Source: Sulfuricellaceae bacterium (GTDB lineage: Bacteria > Pseudomonadota > Gammaproteobacteria > Burkholderiales > Sulfuricellaceae). From it: DNA of 46,531 nucleotides. The position numbers and the translations under genes were made by a program. The notes below the pieces were generated by a model. It ran no database searches and was not told where the DNA came from. It saw only the letters and a list, made by a program, of their open reading frames with translations. The stretch spans positions 1 through 46,531 of the forward strand of contig JAUYFQ010000063.1 of the NCBI GenBank assembly GCA_030690895.1, written 5' to 3'. This document shows positions 27,667 to 37,167 of the stretch, one piece after another; the stretch's first letter is position 1; each line of letters starts with the position of its first letter.

Positions 27667-28890
27667 TTACCTTATGCCGGATTTTGGAGCGGTCAAATGG
27701 GCGATTCCACGGGCAAACACTTTGGTCAAGTGGTTTGCTGTGGATTTGAAATCGGGGTGCTCTTGCGTGTAGCCCTGCATTTCACGAGCGGCGCGATCAA
27801 CACCCTGCGCAATGTTGGCAAGCATGTGCTCAACCTGGCGACTGGATAGCCCGCACGCCTGGCGACCGAACTGGACAAGTTGCCTTCTTGTCGGGAACTG
27901 TTTGCTGCCATTCAGTTCAAGCGCCAGTGCTTCATGCGGAAAATAGGGTGCGGTAGATACCATGTCGAATACCGGCGCCAAACGCACAGACTCCCCCTGC
28001 TTCTCATACAGAATGCCGAAATTCTTCAGGTGCGCATCTCCATTTTTGATGGCACATGCCAGGGATACTGTCCCAAAATAGTGCAGCATGGATTCCGTGT
28101 AATGTTCTGGCGATACATAGCTCGAAATTTTTTGGGCGAGTGCTTCATAGGACGAGTTGTAGCGCCCGGATGCGCGCATCCCGCTGAGCACGCAGAAATC
28201 TTCAAAGCCTGAATAGTTGCCGTCTGGCATGAGGTCAAAGCGCTCGACCACCAGCATTTTCCGGTTTTCCGATAGATGGGTTTTGGCCGTCGGCAATCCG
28301 GCGTAGCGTGCCGCCTGCATGGAGAAAAACTCATTCGCTGCCAACTCAAAATACTCGTGCGGGTTGAAACTTTTGACGATGTGCGTCGCGCCTTTGTTGG
28401 TGATTCTGTCGAGCGCGCCTGCATCGTCGCGGATCAACACCTTGGGCTGCATGCCGGAAATGCCTGAATAGCGGGCAAAGCGATTCAACAGATCGTCAAA
28501 TAAATCCTCTGCGCCCTGATATGCAAGCAAACGCTGAACGCTCTCCGGCGGCACTTCATCGGGCATTGCGCCTTCTGTCGCATAGCGCAAGCGGCCGATT
28601 TGCGACTTGCCCGTCAATTCCAGCAAGGAAAGCGAGTCGAAATCCTTGATGGCCTTGGAAAACATCAATTCAAGTTTGTGCCGCAAAGCGCCTTCAGGCA
28701 GGTTCATCTCGAAAATGGGATGTACCGTCCCCATCGAGTCATATTGGTCGGACATGACGGGCATGGTTAGCGATACTGCGCCGTCTTTTTTGCAGCTGAC
28801 ATCATAGGTGAACAGGAATGTGTCCGGCTCCTGCTCGCTTCGAGAGATGACACCGGCAAGATTGCCGGAAACAAACACGTTAACGGTCAT
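27667..28890 (-). CDS. hipA: HipA-family serine/threonine kinase toxin
   Basis: A 407-residue HipA-like kinase. It has the N-subdomain (VNVFVSGNLAGVIS), the ATP-binding loop SGISGMQPKVLI, the catalytic segment NGDAHLKNFG (HipA-type D-x-H-x-x-N), and the metal-binding PVFDMVST. In E. coli HipA phosphorylates GltX; homologues hit other targets. glnS, encoding a tRNA synthetase, is next door, but that is probably coincidence. ATG 28890 (MTVNVFVSGN) is the natural start; a longer frame upstream crosses a repeat. The start codon lies in the arm of a perfect 19-bp inverted repeat. It follows hipB after a 113-base spacer, longer than the usual overlap. Confidence 0.92.
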   Translation of the reverse strand: MTVNVFVSGNLAGVISRSEQEPDTFLFTYDVSCKKDGAVSLTMPVMSDQYDSMGTVHPIFEMNLPEGALRHKLELMFSKAIKDFDSLSLLELTGKSQIGRLRYATEGAMPDEVPPESVQRLLAYQGAEDLFDDLLNRFARYSGISGMQPKVLIRDDAGALDRITNKGATHIVKSFNPHEYFELAANEFFSMQAARYAGLPTAKTHLSENRKMLVVERFDLMPDGNYSGFEDFCVLSGMRASGRYNSSYEALAQKISSYVSPEHYTESMLHYFGTVSLACAIKNGDAHLKNFGILYEKQGESVRLAPVFDMVSTAPYFPHEALALELNGSKQFPTRRQLVQFGRQACGLSSRQVEHMLANIAQGVDRAAREMQGYTQEHPDFKSTANHLTKVFARGIAHLTAPKSGIR

Positions 28891-28937
28891 GGCGAAGTGC
28901 CGCCCCAAATCATGAACAGCACTTCGCCATGACCGTT
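28882..28937 (-). promoter_or_regulatory. Perfect 19-bp inverted repeat burying the hipA start codon
   Basis: The arms 28882-28900 and 28919-28937 are exact complements (AACGGTCATGGCGAAGTGC on the plus strand for the left arm) with an 18-base loop. In the hipA mRNA the ATG lies in the downstream or proximal arm and the only purine-rich ribosome-binding candidate, TTGGGG, is in the loop. The hairpin would keep hipA translation very low unless opened. The upstream arm also contains an ATG that opens the six-codon frame MAKCCS. Confidence 0.8.
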
Positions 28938-28999
28938 TCCCTCTCTCCTTGCTCTCTCCCACGGGGAGAGAGGGACGATGGCAACGCTTCGCGTTGTTT
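28935..28999. repeat. SPNSLP-type palindromic element between hipB and hipA
   Basis: Reads TTTCCCTCTCTCCTTGCTCT, CTCCCACGGGGAGAGAGGGA, then AACGCTTCGCGTT. It shares the CCGTTTCCCTCTCTCC left border with the lpxH copy. Here it is not translated as part of either gene. It abuts the 19-bp inverted repeat. Confidence 0.75.
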
Positions 29000-29003
29000 T
29001 GCG

Positions 29004-29264
29004 TTAACGCCGCGCTTGTTCATAAAGTTCCTGTCGTAATTCTTGTAATGTCGGGTACTGATGCCGTAGTCCAACAGTCAACTCAAGCCCCAGCGCTGCG
29101 CACAGCGCCATCATCTTGCGAATACCAACCTCGGCGATTTTCCCTGTCTCGATGCCAGAAATCGTCGCGCGGCTCATGCCGAGCGAGTGTCCTAGTTGCG
29201 CTTGGCTCAACTTTCTTTGCTTTCGGGTATCTCGGATTACTGTGCCGATTGTTTGCATATCCAT
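29004..29264 (-). CDS. hipB: HipB-like XRE-family antitoxin
   Basis: An 86-residue helix-turn-helix protein of the XRE family: IRDTRKQRKLSQAQLGHSLG, then MSRATISGIETGK is the DNA-binding unit, followed by a short strand-rich tail (ALGLELTVGLRHQYP). HipB binds DNA as a dimer and neutralises HipA. Two ATGs (29264 and 29258) are close together. The -10-like TATATT is so near that the message might begin at the start codon. Two 20-base operators lie immediately upstream. Confidence 0.88.
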   Translation of the reverse strand: MDMQTIGTVIRDTRKQRKLSQAQLGHSLGMSRATISGIETGKIAEVGIRKMMALCAALGLELTVGLRHQYPTLQELRQELYEQARR

Positions 29265-29322
29265 GCACTAAATATAATGCATAAGTTATGTTTTGTCACT
29301 AAATGCATTATAAATGATGCAT
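29263..29322 (-). promoter_or_regulatory. Paired HipB operators and hipBA promoter
   Basis: Two 20-base palindromic sites with arms ATGCA...TGCAT: 29263-29282 and 29303-29322, centres 40 bases apart. Each overlaps a minus-strand -10 candidate (TATATT 29272-29277 and TATAAT 29307-29312). GTGACA lies 17 bases ahead of the former. The spacing, about four helical turns, fits cooperative HipB binding as known for E. coli hipBA. Confidence 0.7.
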
Positions 29323-29326
29323 ATTA

Positions 29327-31000
<1,674 letters not shown>

Positions 31001-31162
31001 GGGCTCAATACTTTACGCAGGAAAAACCAGCGGATTTTACCCGAAAATCAGATGTCAGGCCGCAGGTGACTCGCGCGGACAATCCTGCATTGACACGGGC
31101 ATAGCCTTAAGTCTCCGTTTTTGCTAAAATTTCAATGTTATTCAACCCGCGAGATTTCATAA

Positions 31163-32281
31163 TTGATGAGCGCTTCCAGACTGGTTTATTTTATAACAAC
31201 ACTTGCAGCAACAGCCCTGTTCGCCTCCCTCCCCGCACAGGCAGACGAAGCGCAGGAAATCAGCCGCATGCTGAAACAGGGGCAGCAGGATAAAGCCCTG
31301 GATCGCACCAACAGCTATCTGGTCTCTCATCCCAAGGACGCGCAGGTCAGATTCATCAAGGGACTGATTCTGACCGAACAGAACAAGACAGTAGAAGCGA
31401 TCAAACTGTTCACCAGCATTACCGACGACTACCCGGAACTGCCCGAGCCTTACAATAATCTGGCCGTGCTGTACGCGTCGCAGGGTCAGTATGAAAAAGC
31501 CAGAACTGCGCTGGAAATGGCGATCAACACCCATCCCAGCTACGCGACTGCACATGAAAACCTGGGCGATATCTATGCCAAGATGGCGAGTCAGTCTTAC
31601 GACAAGGCGCTGCAACTGGACAAAAACAACGCCAACGCGCAATCCAAACTGGCGCTGGTGAAGGATATTTTCAGCAAACAGGCAAGCCCCGCCTCAGCCA
31701 AGCCGACAAGCAGCGTAGCGGCCGCCAAACCGCCCGTTATTGCCAGCATCGCCGCCACAAAATCCATTGCACAAACCGAAGCCGCCAAACCCATTGCGCC
31801 AGCGCCTACCCCTATCGTTGCGCCTGCACCGGTCGCGGCCAAGCCTGTTCAACCTGCCGCGCCCGTTCAATCTACCGTTGCACCTGTTCAGCCTGAACCT
31901 CCGGCCAAGCCTTCAAACGATGGCGCAAAAGCGAATGATGGCGAAGCGGCCGTCATTGCAGCAATCAATGCATGGGCTCGCGCCTGGTCGGACAAAAATG
32001 TCAGCGGGTATCTGAAAGCGTATGCGCCTGAATTCACCCCCCCCAAGGGCGAGAGTCGAAAAAAATGGGAGCAGGAACGCAAGGAGCGCATCAGCAAACC
32101 CAAGGCTATCAGCGTGTCGCTCAGCGACATACAAGTCAGCATGGTGGATGGAACCCATGCAAAAGCAACATTCAAGCAAAACTACCGCGCAACCGCGCTC
32201 GATAGCAACACCTGGAAAACGCTCGTGATGGTCAAGTCGGGCGGAACATGGTTGATTCATGAAGAGCGGATTGGCAAATAA
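31163..32281 (+). CDS. Secreted TPR protein with Cds6-like C-terminal domain
   Basis: A 372-residue exported protein. A signal peptide (about 1-27, ending PAQADE) is followed by about three tetratricopeptide repeats (30-165; for example PEPYNNLAVLYASQGQYEKA). A long Ala/Pro/Lys linker (170-255) leads to a C-terminal NTF2/SnoaL-like domain (ARAWSDKNVSGYLKAYAPEF... LVMVKSGGTWLIHEERI). The same C-terminal domain ends the L,D-transpeptidase encoded next; this domain was described in Campylobacter/Helicobacter Csd6-type proteins. The two genes overlap by 23 bases and probably act together on the cell wall. An extended -10-like TGCTAAAAT lies upstream near 31126. Confidence 0.85.
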   Translation: MMSASRLVYFITTLAATALFASLPAQADEAQEISRMLKQGQQDKALDRTNSYLVSHPKDAQVRFIKGLILTEQNKTVEAIKLFTSITDDYPELPEPYNNLAVLYASQGQYEKARTALEMAINTHPSYATAHENLGDIYAKMASQSYDKALQLDKNNANAQSKLALVKDIFSKQASPASAKPTSSVAAAKPPVIASIAATKSIAQTEAAKPIAPAPTPIVAPAPVAAKPVQPAAPVQSTVAPVQPEPPAKPSNDGAKANDGEAAVIAAINAWARAWSDKNVSGYLKAYAPEFTPPKGESRKKWEQERKERISKPKAISVSLSDIQVSMVDGTHAKATFKQNYRATALDSNTWKTLVMVKSGGTWLIHEERIGK

Positions 32282-33527
32282 GTCGCCTCTCGTGGCTCGC
32301 CATGGGCGAGTTTGGGGCTTATTGACGGGCTTGTTGCTGGCGTTGACGACGCCGATGGCTGGCAGCATGGGTGACTTGCGGCCTCCCTCCGAGTTTGCCC
32401 GCCACAACCGCCTGTCGCCCATCAGTGGGTCGCCAGAACAAATTCTGGTCAATACCCTGCTGGAAATTCAAGGCAACCGTCTTGACAGCGCATTGCGTCA
32501 TGTCGACGCGCTGGTTCAACAGAATCCAAATTTCAAGCTCGCTCATTTGATTCGCGGCGACTTGCTCATGGCGCGCGCCAATCCTCTGAACTCATTTGGC
32601 GGCGGCGCCGATGCCTCAGCCTCGGGACAAATCGAGGATTTTCGTGAAGAAGCGCGTGTCCGTCTCCAGCGTCATCTGGAAAAACCGCCAGAGGGAAAAC
32701 TCCCAAAATACCTGCTCAATATGCAAGCAGAGCAAAAACATGCCGTCGTGGTGGACACCGGGAAATCGCGCCTTTACCTGTTTGAAAACAACCATGGAGA
32801 GCCGCGCCTGGTCTCGGATTACTATGTTTCCATCGGCAAGGCCGGGGACGAAAAAGTGCGCGAAGGTGACCAGAAGACGCCGCTAGGCGTTTATTTTGTC
32901 ACTTCAAATCTGCCAGTCGAAAAACTCACGGACTTCTACGGCGTGGGCGCGTATCCATTGAATTACCCCAATGAATGGGACAAACGCCAGGGCAAGAATG
33001 GTCACGGCATCTGGCTGCATGGCGTGCCGCGCGACACGTATAGCCGCGCGCCCAAAGCCAGCAATGGTTGCGTTGTCCTGACCAATCCAGACATGACCGA
33101 TCTGGGACGCAAGCTCCAGTCCGGCCTGACTCCGGTCGTCATCGGGCGCAATCTCGAATGGGTTGACCCACAAGCGCTGCGCAGTCAGCGCGAGCGCTTC
33201 AAGGGAGAAATCGAGGACTGGCGCCGTGACTGGGAAAGTCTGGATACCGACAGTTACCTCAGCCACTACTCACGCTCGTTTGTCGCTGACGGACAGAACT
33301 TTAACGCCTTCAGCACACAAAAACGGCAGGTCAATGCAGGAAAAACCAGCCTTAAGGTTGCCGTTTCAGAAGTGAGTTTCTTCCAGTTTCCAGGCAAGGA
33401 AAACATCATGGTCGTCACCTTCAAACAGGACTACCGCAGCAACAATCTCAACAACGTCATGCGCAAACGGCAGTATTGGCAACTTGAAAACAGCCGCTGG
33501 CGGATCATTTATGAAGGCACAGCCTGA
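32259..33527 (+). CDS. L,D-transpeptidase (YkuD domain) with Cds6-like C-terminal domain
   Basis: A 422-residue periplasmic enzyme. The N-terminal hydrophobic segment (WGLLTGLLLALTTPMAGS) is a signal sequence or anchor. Residues of about 160-300 are the YkuD domain with H254 in IWLHG and catalytic C271 in KASNGCVVL, the HX14-17[S/T]HGC-type motif (here SNGC). The C-terminal domain (about 310-422) is paralogous to that of the upstream TPR protein: FVADGQNF, VTFKQDYRSNN and RWRIIYEG. It is expected to form or modify peptidoglycan crosslinks or trim stem peptides. Translation is probably coupled to the TPR gene. Confidence 0.9.
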   Translation: MKSGLANKSPLVARHGRVWGLLTGLLLALTTPMAGSMGDLRPPSEFARHNRLSPISGSPEQILVNTLLEIQGNRLDSALRHVDALVQQNPNFKLAHLIRGDLLMARANPLNSFGGGADASASGQIEDFREEARVRLQRHLEKPPEGKLPKYLLNMQAEQKHAVVVDTGKSRLYLFENNHGEPRLVSDYYVSIGKAGDEKVREGDQKTPLGVYFVTSNLPVEKLTDFYGVGAYPLNYPNEWDKRQGKNGHGIWLHGVPRDTYSRAPKASNGCVVLTNPDMTDLGRKLQSGLTPVVIGRNLEWVDPQALRSQRERFKGEIEDWRRDWESLDTDSYLSHYSRSFVADGQNFNAFSTQKRQVNAGKTSLKVAVSEVSFFQFPGKENIMVVTFKQDYRSNNLNNVMRKRQYWQLENSRWRIIYEGTA

Positions 33528-33536
33528 TTAACATAA

Positions 33537-33719
33537 GGGTGCTTCTAAAAATCAAGAGTTCGCCCAAATGCAAGGCGCGGACAAAATTTGCGAGTTGGGC
33601 GGCAAGTCGCCCATCCCTGCGAGAACCGTTTCGCCGCGCCGAATATGTTTAATATGTAAGCAAGAAATTTTTTCCGCAACGAAGCAGTTGGGATGAAATC
33701 TGGATTTATAGAAGTGCCC
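33537..33719. mobile_element. MITE-like element with imperfect terminal inverted repeats
   Basis: The left end GGGTGCTTCTAAAAATCAAG and the complement of the right end GGGCACTTCTATAAATCCAG match over most of 50-55 bases, including GCCCAAATGC / CATCCCAACTGC and runs of GCGGACAAAATTTGC / GCGGAAAAAATTTCTTGC. No gene fits inside the 183 bases. The size and ends are those of a non-autonomous miniature element. It occupies the gap between the transpeptidase gene and ppiA. A fragment related to the right end is at 40930-40966. Confidence 0.6.
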
Positions 33720-33749
33720 GTGACAATATTTCAGCTTAGGAGCAAGTAT

Positions 33750-34433
33750 ATGAAAGTGACCAACTTACGTCTTTTTCTGGCCATCGCCGCGATGAGCCTG
33801 GGTCTCAACGCCCAGGCGGCCAATCCGCACTTCAAGGTTGTCACCAACTATGGCGAGATGATCATCGAACTGTATCCTGATAAGGCGCCCAAAACGGTTG
33901 AGAATTTCACCCGTTATGTAAACAGCGGCTTTTATAACGGCACCGCTTTTCACCGCGTTCTCAATGACTTCATGATTCAGGGCGGCGCAGTGACCGCTGA
34001 TTACGAGCTCAAAAAAGCCGAGGCTCCGATTGAAAACGAATCCGGCAACGGGCTGAAGAACGAGCCAGGCACCATCGCCGTGGCACGTGAATCCGACCCA
34101 CATTCGGGTACGTCACAATTTTTCATTAACCTGGATAACAACAAGCACCTCAACCATTACAAGCCTGAGTCCTATTACTATGGCTACTGCGTCTTTGGGA
34201 AAATAGTCAAAGGCATGGATGTCGCCAAAAAGATCGGCGCAATTCCGACTGGAGCAGGCGGCCCTTTTGAAGCGAATGTTCCCAAGGAAAAAGTGATCAT
34301 CGAGACCATTGCAGCCTATGAAATACCGGTTGCCGCCACACCCGTCGTCACAGAAAAACCCTCGGCCAAACCCGCTCCGAAAAAATCCCCCTCTAAAACC
34401 ACCGCCAAGAAAAAGGACGTAAACCATGGTTAA
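33750..34433 (+). CDS. ppiA: Periplasmic peptidyl-prolyl isomerase PpiA (cyclophilin)
   Basis: A 227-residue cyclophilin-type cis-trans isomerase. A signal peptide (about 1-24, ending LNAQAA) directs it to the periplasm. The catalytic core has [23 protein letters not shown] and a C-terminal VIIETI. After the core, about 35 residues are a lysine- and proline-rich tail ([17 protein letters not shown]) not usual for PpiA. ATG 33750 has AGGAG seven to nine bases upstream; the longer frame would read into the MITE-like element. It overlaps ppiB by eight bases. Confidence 0.92.
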   Translation: MKVTNLRLFLAIAAMSLGLNAQAANPHFKVVTNYGEMIIELYPDKAPKTVENFTRYVNSGFYNGTAFHRVLNDFMIQGGAVTADYELKKAEAPIENESGNGLKNEPGTIAVARESDPHSGTSQFFINLDNNKHLNHYKPESYYYGYCVFGKIVKGMDVAKKIGAIPTGAGGPFEANVPKEKVIIETIAAYEIPVAATPVVTEKPSAKPAPKKSPSKTTAKKKDVNHG

Positions 34434-34917
34434 GCTGCACACCAATTTCGGCATCATCACCCTCGAACTCGACGCCGAGAAAGCTCCCCTGACTGTTGCC
34501 AACTTCCTCGAATACGTCAAGGATGGTTTCTATAATGACACCATTTTTCACCGCGTCATCGACGGGTTCATGATTCAGGGTGGCGGATTCATGTCCGACA
34601 TGGCACAGAAAGCGACTCGTGACAATATTCAGAACGAGGCCACCAACGGTCTTTCCAATGCCGCCTACACCGTCGCCATGGCGCGCACGCCAAGCCCGCA
34701 CTCAGCCAGCTCGCAATTTTTCATCAACATTGCCGACAACGGCTTCCTCAACCATACCGCGCAAACCTCGCAAGGTTGGGGATACTGCGTCTTCGGCAAA
34801 GTAACTGAAGGCCAGGATATAGTGGACAAGATCAAGAAGGTCAAAACCGGCAACCGCTCCGGCCATCAGGATGTACCGGTCGAAGCGGTCATCATTGAAC
34901 GCGCTGAAGTCATTTGA
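34426..34917 (+). CDS. ppiB: Cytoplasmic peptidyl-prolyl isomerase PpiB (cyclophilin)
   Basis: A 163-residue cyclophilin without a signal peptide, so cytoplasmic. Conserved blocks are [15 protein letters not shown] (catalytic Arg), [10 protein letters not shown] and [18 protein letters not shown]. The size equals E. coli PpiB. It starts within the last codons of ppiA (GGACG upstream), so the two are translationally coupled and may come from an old duplication. Confidence 0.95.
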   Translation: MVKLHTNFGIITLELDAEKAPLTVANFLEYVKDGFYNDTIFHRVIDGFMIQGGGFMSDMAQKATRDNIQNEATNGLSNAAYTVAMARTPSPHSASSQFFINIADNGFLNHTAQTSQGWGYCVFGKVTEGQDIVDKIKKVKTGNRSGHQDVPVEAVIIERAEVI

Positions 34918-34932
34918 CGGCCATTTGTAAAT

Positions 34933-34953
34933 AGGGGGCACACCGCCCCTTTA
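34933..34953 (+). terminator. Weak hairpin after ppiB
   Basis: AGGGGGC (34933-34939), loop ACACC, GCCCCTT (34945-34951), a seven-base stem with one G-T pair, followed by only a short TTTA. It may attenuate transcription into lpxH rather than stop it. Confidence 0.4.
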
Positions 34954-34962
34954 TAACCCACG

Positions 34963-35778
34963 TTGACTCATAGTCTGCTCATTTCCGATCTGCACCTGAG
35001 TGCGGATAGACCTGACATCCTCGCTGCGTTCGCACGATTCACCACCACGACTGCGCGAGGTGCCGATGCGTTGTATATTCTTGGCGATCTGTTCGAGTAT
35101 TGGGCGGGTGATGATGATATTGATGACCCCTTCCATCAGAAGGTCGTTCAGTCACTCGCCGAACTGCATACCAGCGGCGTGGCAATCTACCTGCTGCACG
35201 GCAACCGCGACTTTCTCATGGGTGATTCGCTGGCAGAGGCCGGCGGACTCAAGCTGCTCAGCGATCCCTGCCTGATCGACCTGCATGGCACGCCCACCCT
35301 GCTGATGCATGGCGACACCTTATGCACCGACGACACGGCTTACATTGCGTTCCGTACCCAAGTGCGTGATCCGGCCTGGCAACAGGCATTTCTGTCCCGG
35401 AGCCTGGCTCAACGTAAAGCCCAAATCGAACAACTCCGCATCCAGAGCCAACTGGCGCAGCAATCCAAGCCGGCCGAAATCATGGACACCAATATCGACT
35501 CCGTCGAAAATACTTTGCGGCAATATTCATATCCCCGTCTGATTCACGGCCACACTCATCACCCGGCCACGCACCGTCATGCCGTTGATGGCCACATTTG
35601 CGAGCGCTGGGTATTACCGGACTGGTATGACCAGGGCGGATATCTGCGTTGCGACGCTCAAGGCTGCACCGCCGTTAACCTAACGGGCATACCCGTTTCC
35701 CTCTCTCCTAACTCTCTCCCAGAAGGCGAGAAGGACGCAGGCTCGCTACGCGAGTTTTATCTTAAGGAAAAACCATGA
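34963..35778 (+). CDS. lpxH: UDP-2,3-diacylglucosamine diphosphatase LpxH
   Basis: A 271-residue metallophosphoesterase that cleaves UDP-2,3-diacylglucosamine to lipid X and UMP in lipid A synthesis. Metal-site motifs are SDLHLS, LGDLFEYWAGDDD, HGNRDFL, MHGDTLCTDD and IHGHTHHPATH. The enzyme itself should end near residue 245; the last 25 residues (SLSPNSLPEGEKDAGSLREF) come from a palindromic repeat that has extended the frame. The new stop codon overlaps the next gene's ATG (ATGA). I chose TTG 34963 because the family's start is just before LLISDLHLS; there is no strong ribosome-binding site. Confidence 0.93.
   Translation: MTHSLLISDLHLSADRPDILAAFARFTTTTARGADALYILGDLFEYWAGDDDIDDPFHQKVVQSLAELHTSGVAIYLLHGNRDFLMGDSLAEAGGLKLLSDPCLIDLHGTPTLLMHGDTLCTDDTAYIAFRTQVRDPAWQQAFLSRSLAQRKAQIEQLRIQSQLAQQSKPAEIMDTNIDSVENTLRQYSYPRLIHGHTHHPATHRHAVDGHICERWVLPDWYDQGGYLRCDAQGCTAVNLTGIPVSLSPNSLPEGEKDAGSLREFYLKEKP
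35697..35757. repeat. SPNSLP-type palindromic element at the 3' end of lpxH
   Basis: Begins TTTCCCTCTCTCCTAACTCT and ends GCAGGCTCGCTACGCGAG, collinear with the ybbP copy with few substitutions and no length change. Both are read in the same frame. It directly precedes the ribosome-binding site of the DAHP synthase gene. Confidence 0.85.
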
Positions 35779-36890
35779 TCTTGATTCTGACCCAGGACAT
35801 CTCCCACCAAAGCGCCGAGTTCCGCCAGTTAATGGATCACCTCAACGCTCTGCCGGGGATCAAATCACGGATTCACAACGAGAAGGGTGAGCAACAAACC
35901 CTGACGGAAGTGTATTTGATTGGCAATACGGCCCCGCTCTCTATCGAAGACATGCAAACCCTGCCAGGTGTAGAACGTGTCGTGCGTGTTTCCGAGGAAT
36001 ACCGGGTACTTGGCCGCCACAAGGATGATGACCGGGCGACGCACTTCGACTATAACGGCGTCCGCTTCGGTCAGGACACCCTGAATGTTTTTGCCGGACT
36101 GTGCGCCGTGGACACGCCAACCCATGTCGAAGCAATGCTGAAAGCCCTGCGCGATCACGGCCAGGTCTGCACCCGCATGGGCGCCTACAAACCGCGTACC
36201 AGCCCCTACGCATTCCAGGGGCACGGCAAAAATTGTCTCCCCTGGACTTTTGAGCTGGCAGGAAAATACGGCATCAAAGTCATCGCCATGGAAGTCACGC
36301 ACGAGTCCCACGTCGACGAGATTCGCGCTGCGCTGGATCAGACTGGCAACCCGACCGGTGTGATGCTGCAAATCGGCACGCGCAACACCCAGAATTTCGA
36401 GCTACTCAAGATAGTCGGCCGCCAGCAGGAATTTCCGGTTTTATTCAAACGAGGCTTCGGCATCACCCTGGACGAATCGATCAACGCTGCCGAATACCTG
36501 GCATCCGAAGGCAACCGGAAAATCGTCTTCGGCCTGCGCGGCATGAAAACCAACATGGGCGACCCACACCGAAACTTCGTTGATTTTGCGCATGTGCCAG
36601 TCGTCAAGCGACTCACCCGCATGCCCGTCTGCATCGATCCCTCACACTCGGTAGGCGCCCGCTCGCGTGCTGCCGATGGCCTGCTGGATGTATTCCATGT
36701 CGTCGCACAAGGCGTGGTGGCTGGCGCCAACATGATACTGGTGGATTTTCATCCGAACCCGAAAGCGGCGCTGGTCGATGGGCCGCAGGCGCTGTTGATG
36801 GAAGAGCTGCCGCATTTTCTGGAAGATGTGCAACTGGCGCGGGAAACCTATCTGAAGCGCCAAGGGCTGGTAGCTCGCTACCAAAAATAG
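35775..36890 (+). CDS. 3-deoxy-7-phosphoheptulonate synthase, class I-beta
   Basis: A 371-residue DAHP synthase, condensing phosphoenolpyruvate and erythrose-4-phosphate in the first shikimate step. It belongs to the I-beta group (Thermotoga/Bacillus type), with an N-terminal ferredoxin-like regulatory domain (about 1-95). Visible landmarks of the barrel are GAYKPRTSPYAFQG, IQIGTRNTQNFELL and CIDPSHSVG. E. coli AroF/G/H are I-alpha and lack the N-terminal domain. Family members are feedback-regulated through that domain or not at all, and which applies cannot be told here. The start overlaps the lpxH stop by four bases with AAGGA upstream. Confidence 0.93.
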   Translation: MILILTQDISHQSAEFRQLMDHLNALPGIKSRIHNEKGEQQTLTEVYLIGNTAPLSIEDMQTLPGVERVVRVSEEYRVLGRHKDDDRATHFDYNGVRFGQDTLNVFAGLCAVDTPTHVEAMLKALRDHGQVCTRMGAYKPRTSPYAFQGHGKNCLPWTFELAGKYGIKVIAMEVTHESHVDEIRAALDQTGNPTGVMLQIGTRNTQNFELLKIVGRQQEFPVLFKRGFGITLDESINAAEYLASEGNRKIVFGLRGMKTNMGDPHRNFVDFAHVPVVKRLTRMPVCIDPSHSVGARSRAADGLLDVFHVVAQGVVAGANMILVDFHPNPKAALVDGPQALLMEELPHFLEDVQLARETYLKRQGLVARYQK

Positions 36891-36897
36891 GCCCATT

Positions 36898-37167
36898 TTA
36901 TCGGTACACCTCACGACGGCTTCCTATCTTCACCATGAGAATGCGCAAAGCACCGTCCTCTATACTACCGATGATGCGGTAATCGCCCACACGGTACTTC
37001 CAGAATTCGCCCAGCTTGGAGCCTTTGAGAGCCTCCCCGATGCCGCGCGGATCATCCAGGGCAGCCAAGCGTTCACGCAAAAAAGCCACGATGTGCTTGG
37101 CAATCTGCTTATCCAGCTTTGCCAAGTCTTTTTTGGCTGCATCGTCGAAATTAATCTGCCAAACCAA
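36898..37167 (-). CDS. RelE-family toxin
   Basis: An 89-residue RelE/ParE-superfamily toxin. VWQINFDDAAKKDLAKLDKQ, then GSKLGEFWKYRVGDYRIIG and ILMVKIGSRREVYR match mRNA-interferase-type RelE proteins, including the basic RxGDYR and the final HRREVY-like tail (SRREVYR here). I chose TTG 37167, since family members begin (M)VWxIxF; the ATG at 37224 lies deep inside the antitoxin gene. It overlaps the antitoxin by about 17 bases. The stop is seven bases after the convergent DAHP synthase gene. Confidence 0.88.
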   Translation of the reverse strand: MVWQINFDDAAKKDLAKLDKQIAKHIVAFLRERLAALDDPRGIGEALKGSKLGEFWKYRVGDYRIIGSIEDGALRILMVKIGSRREVYR

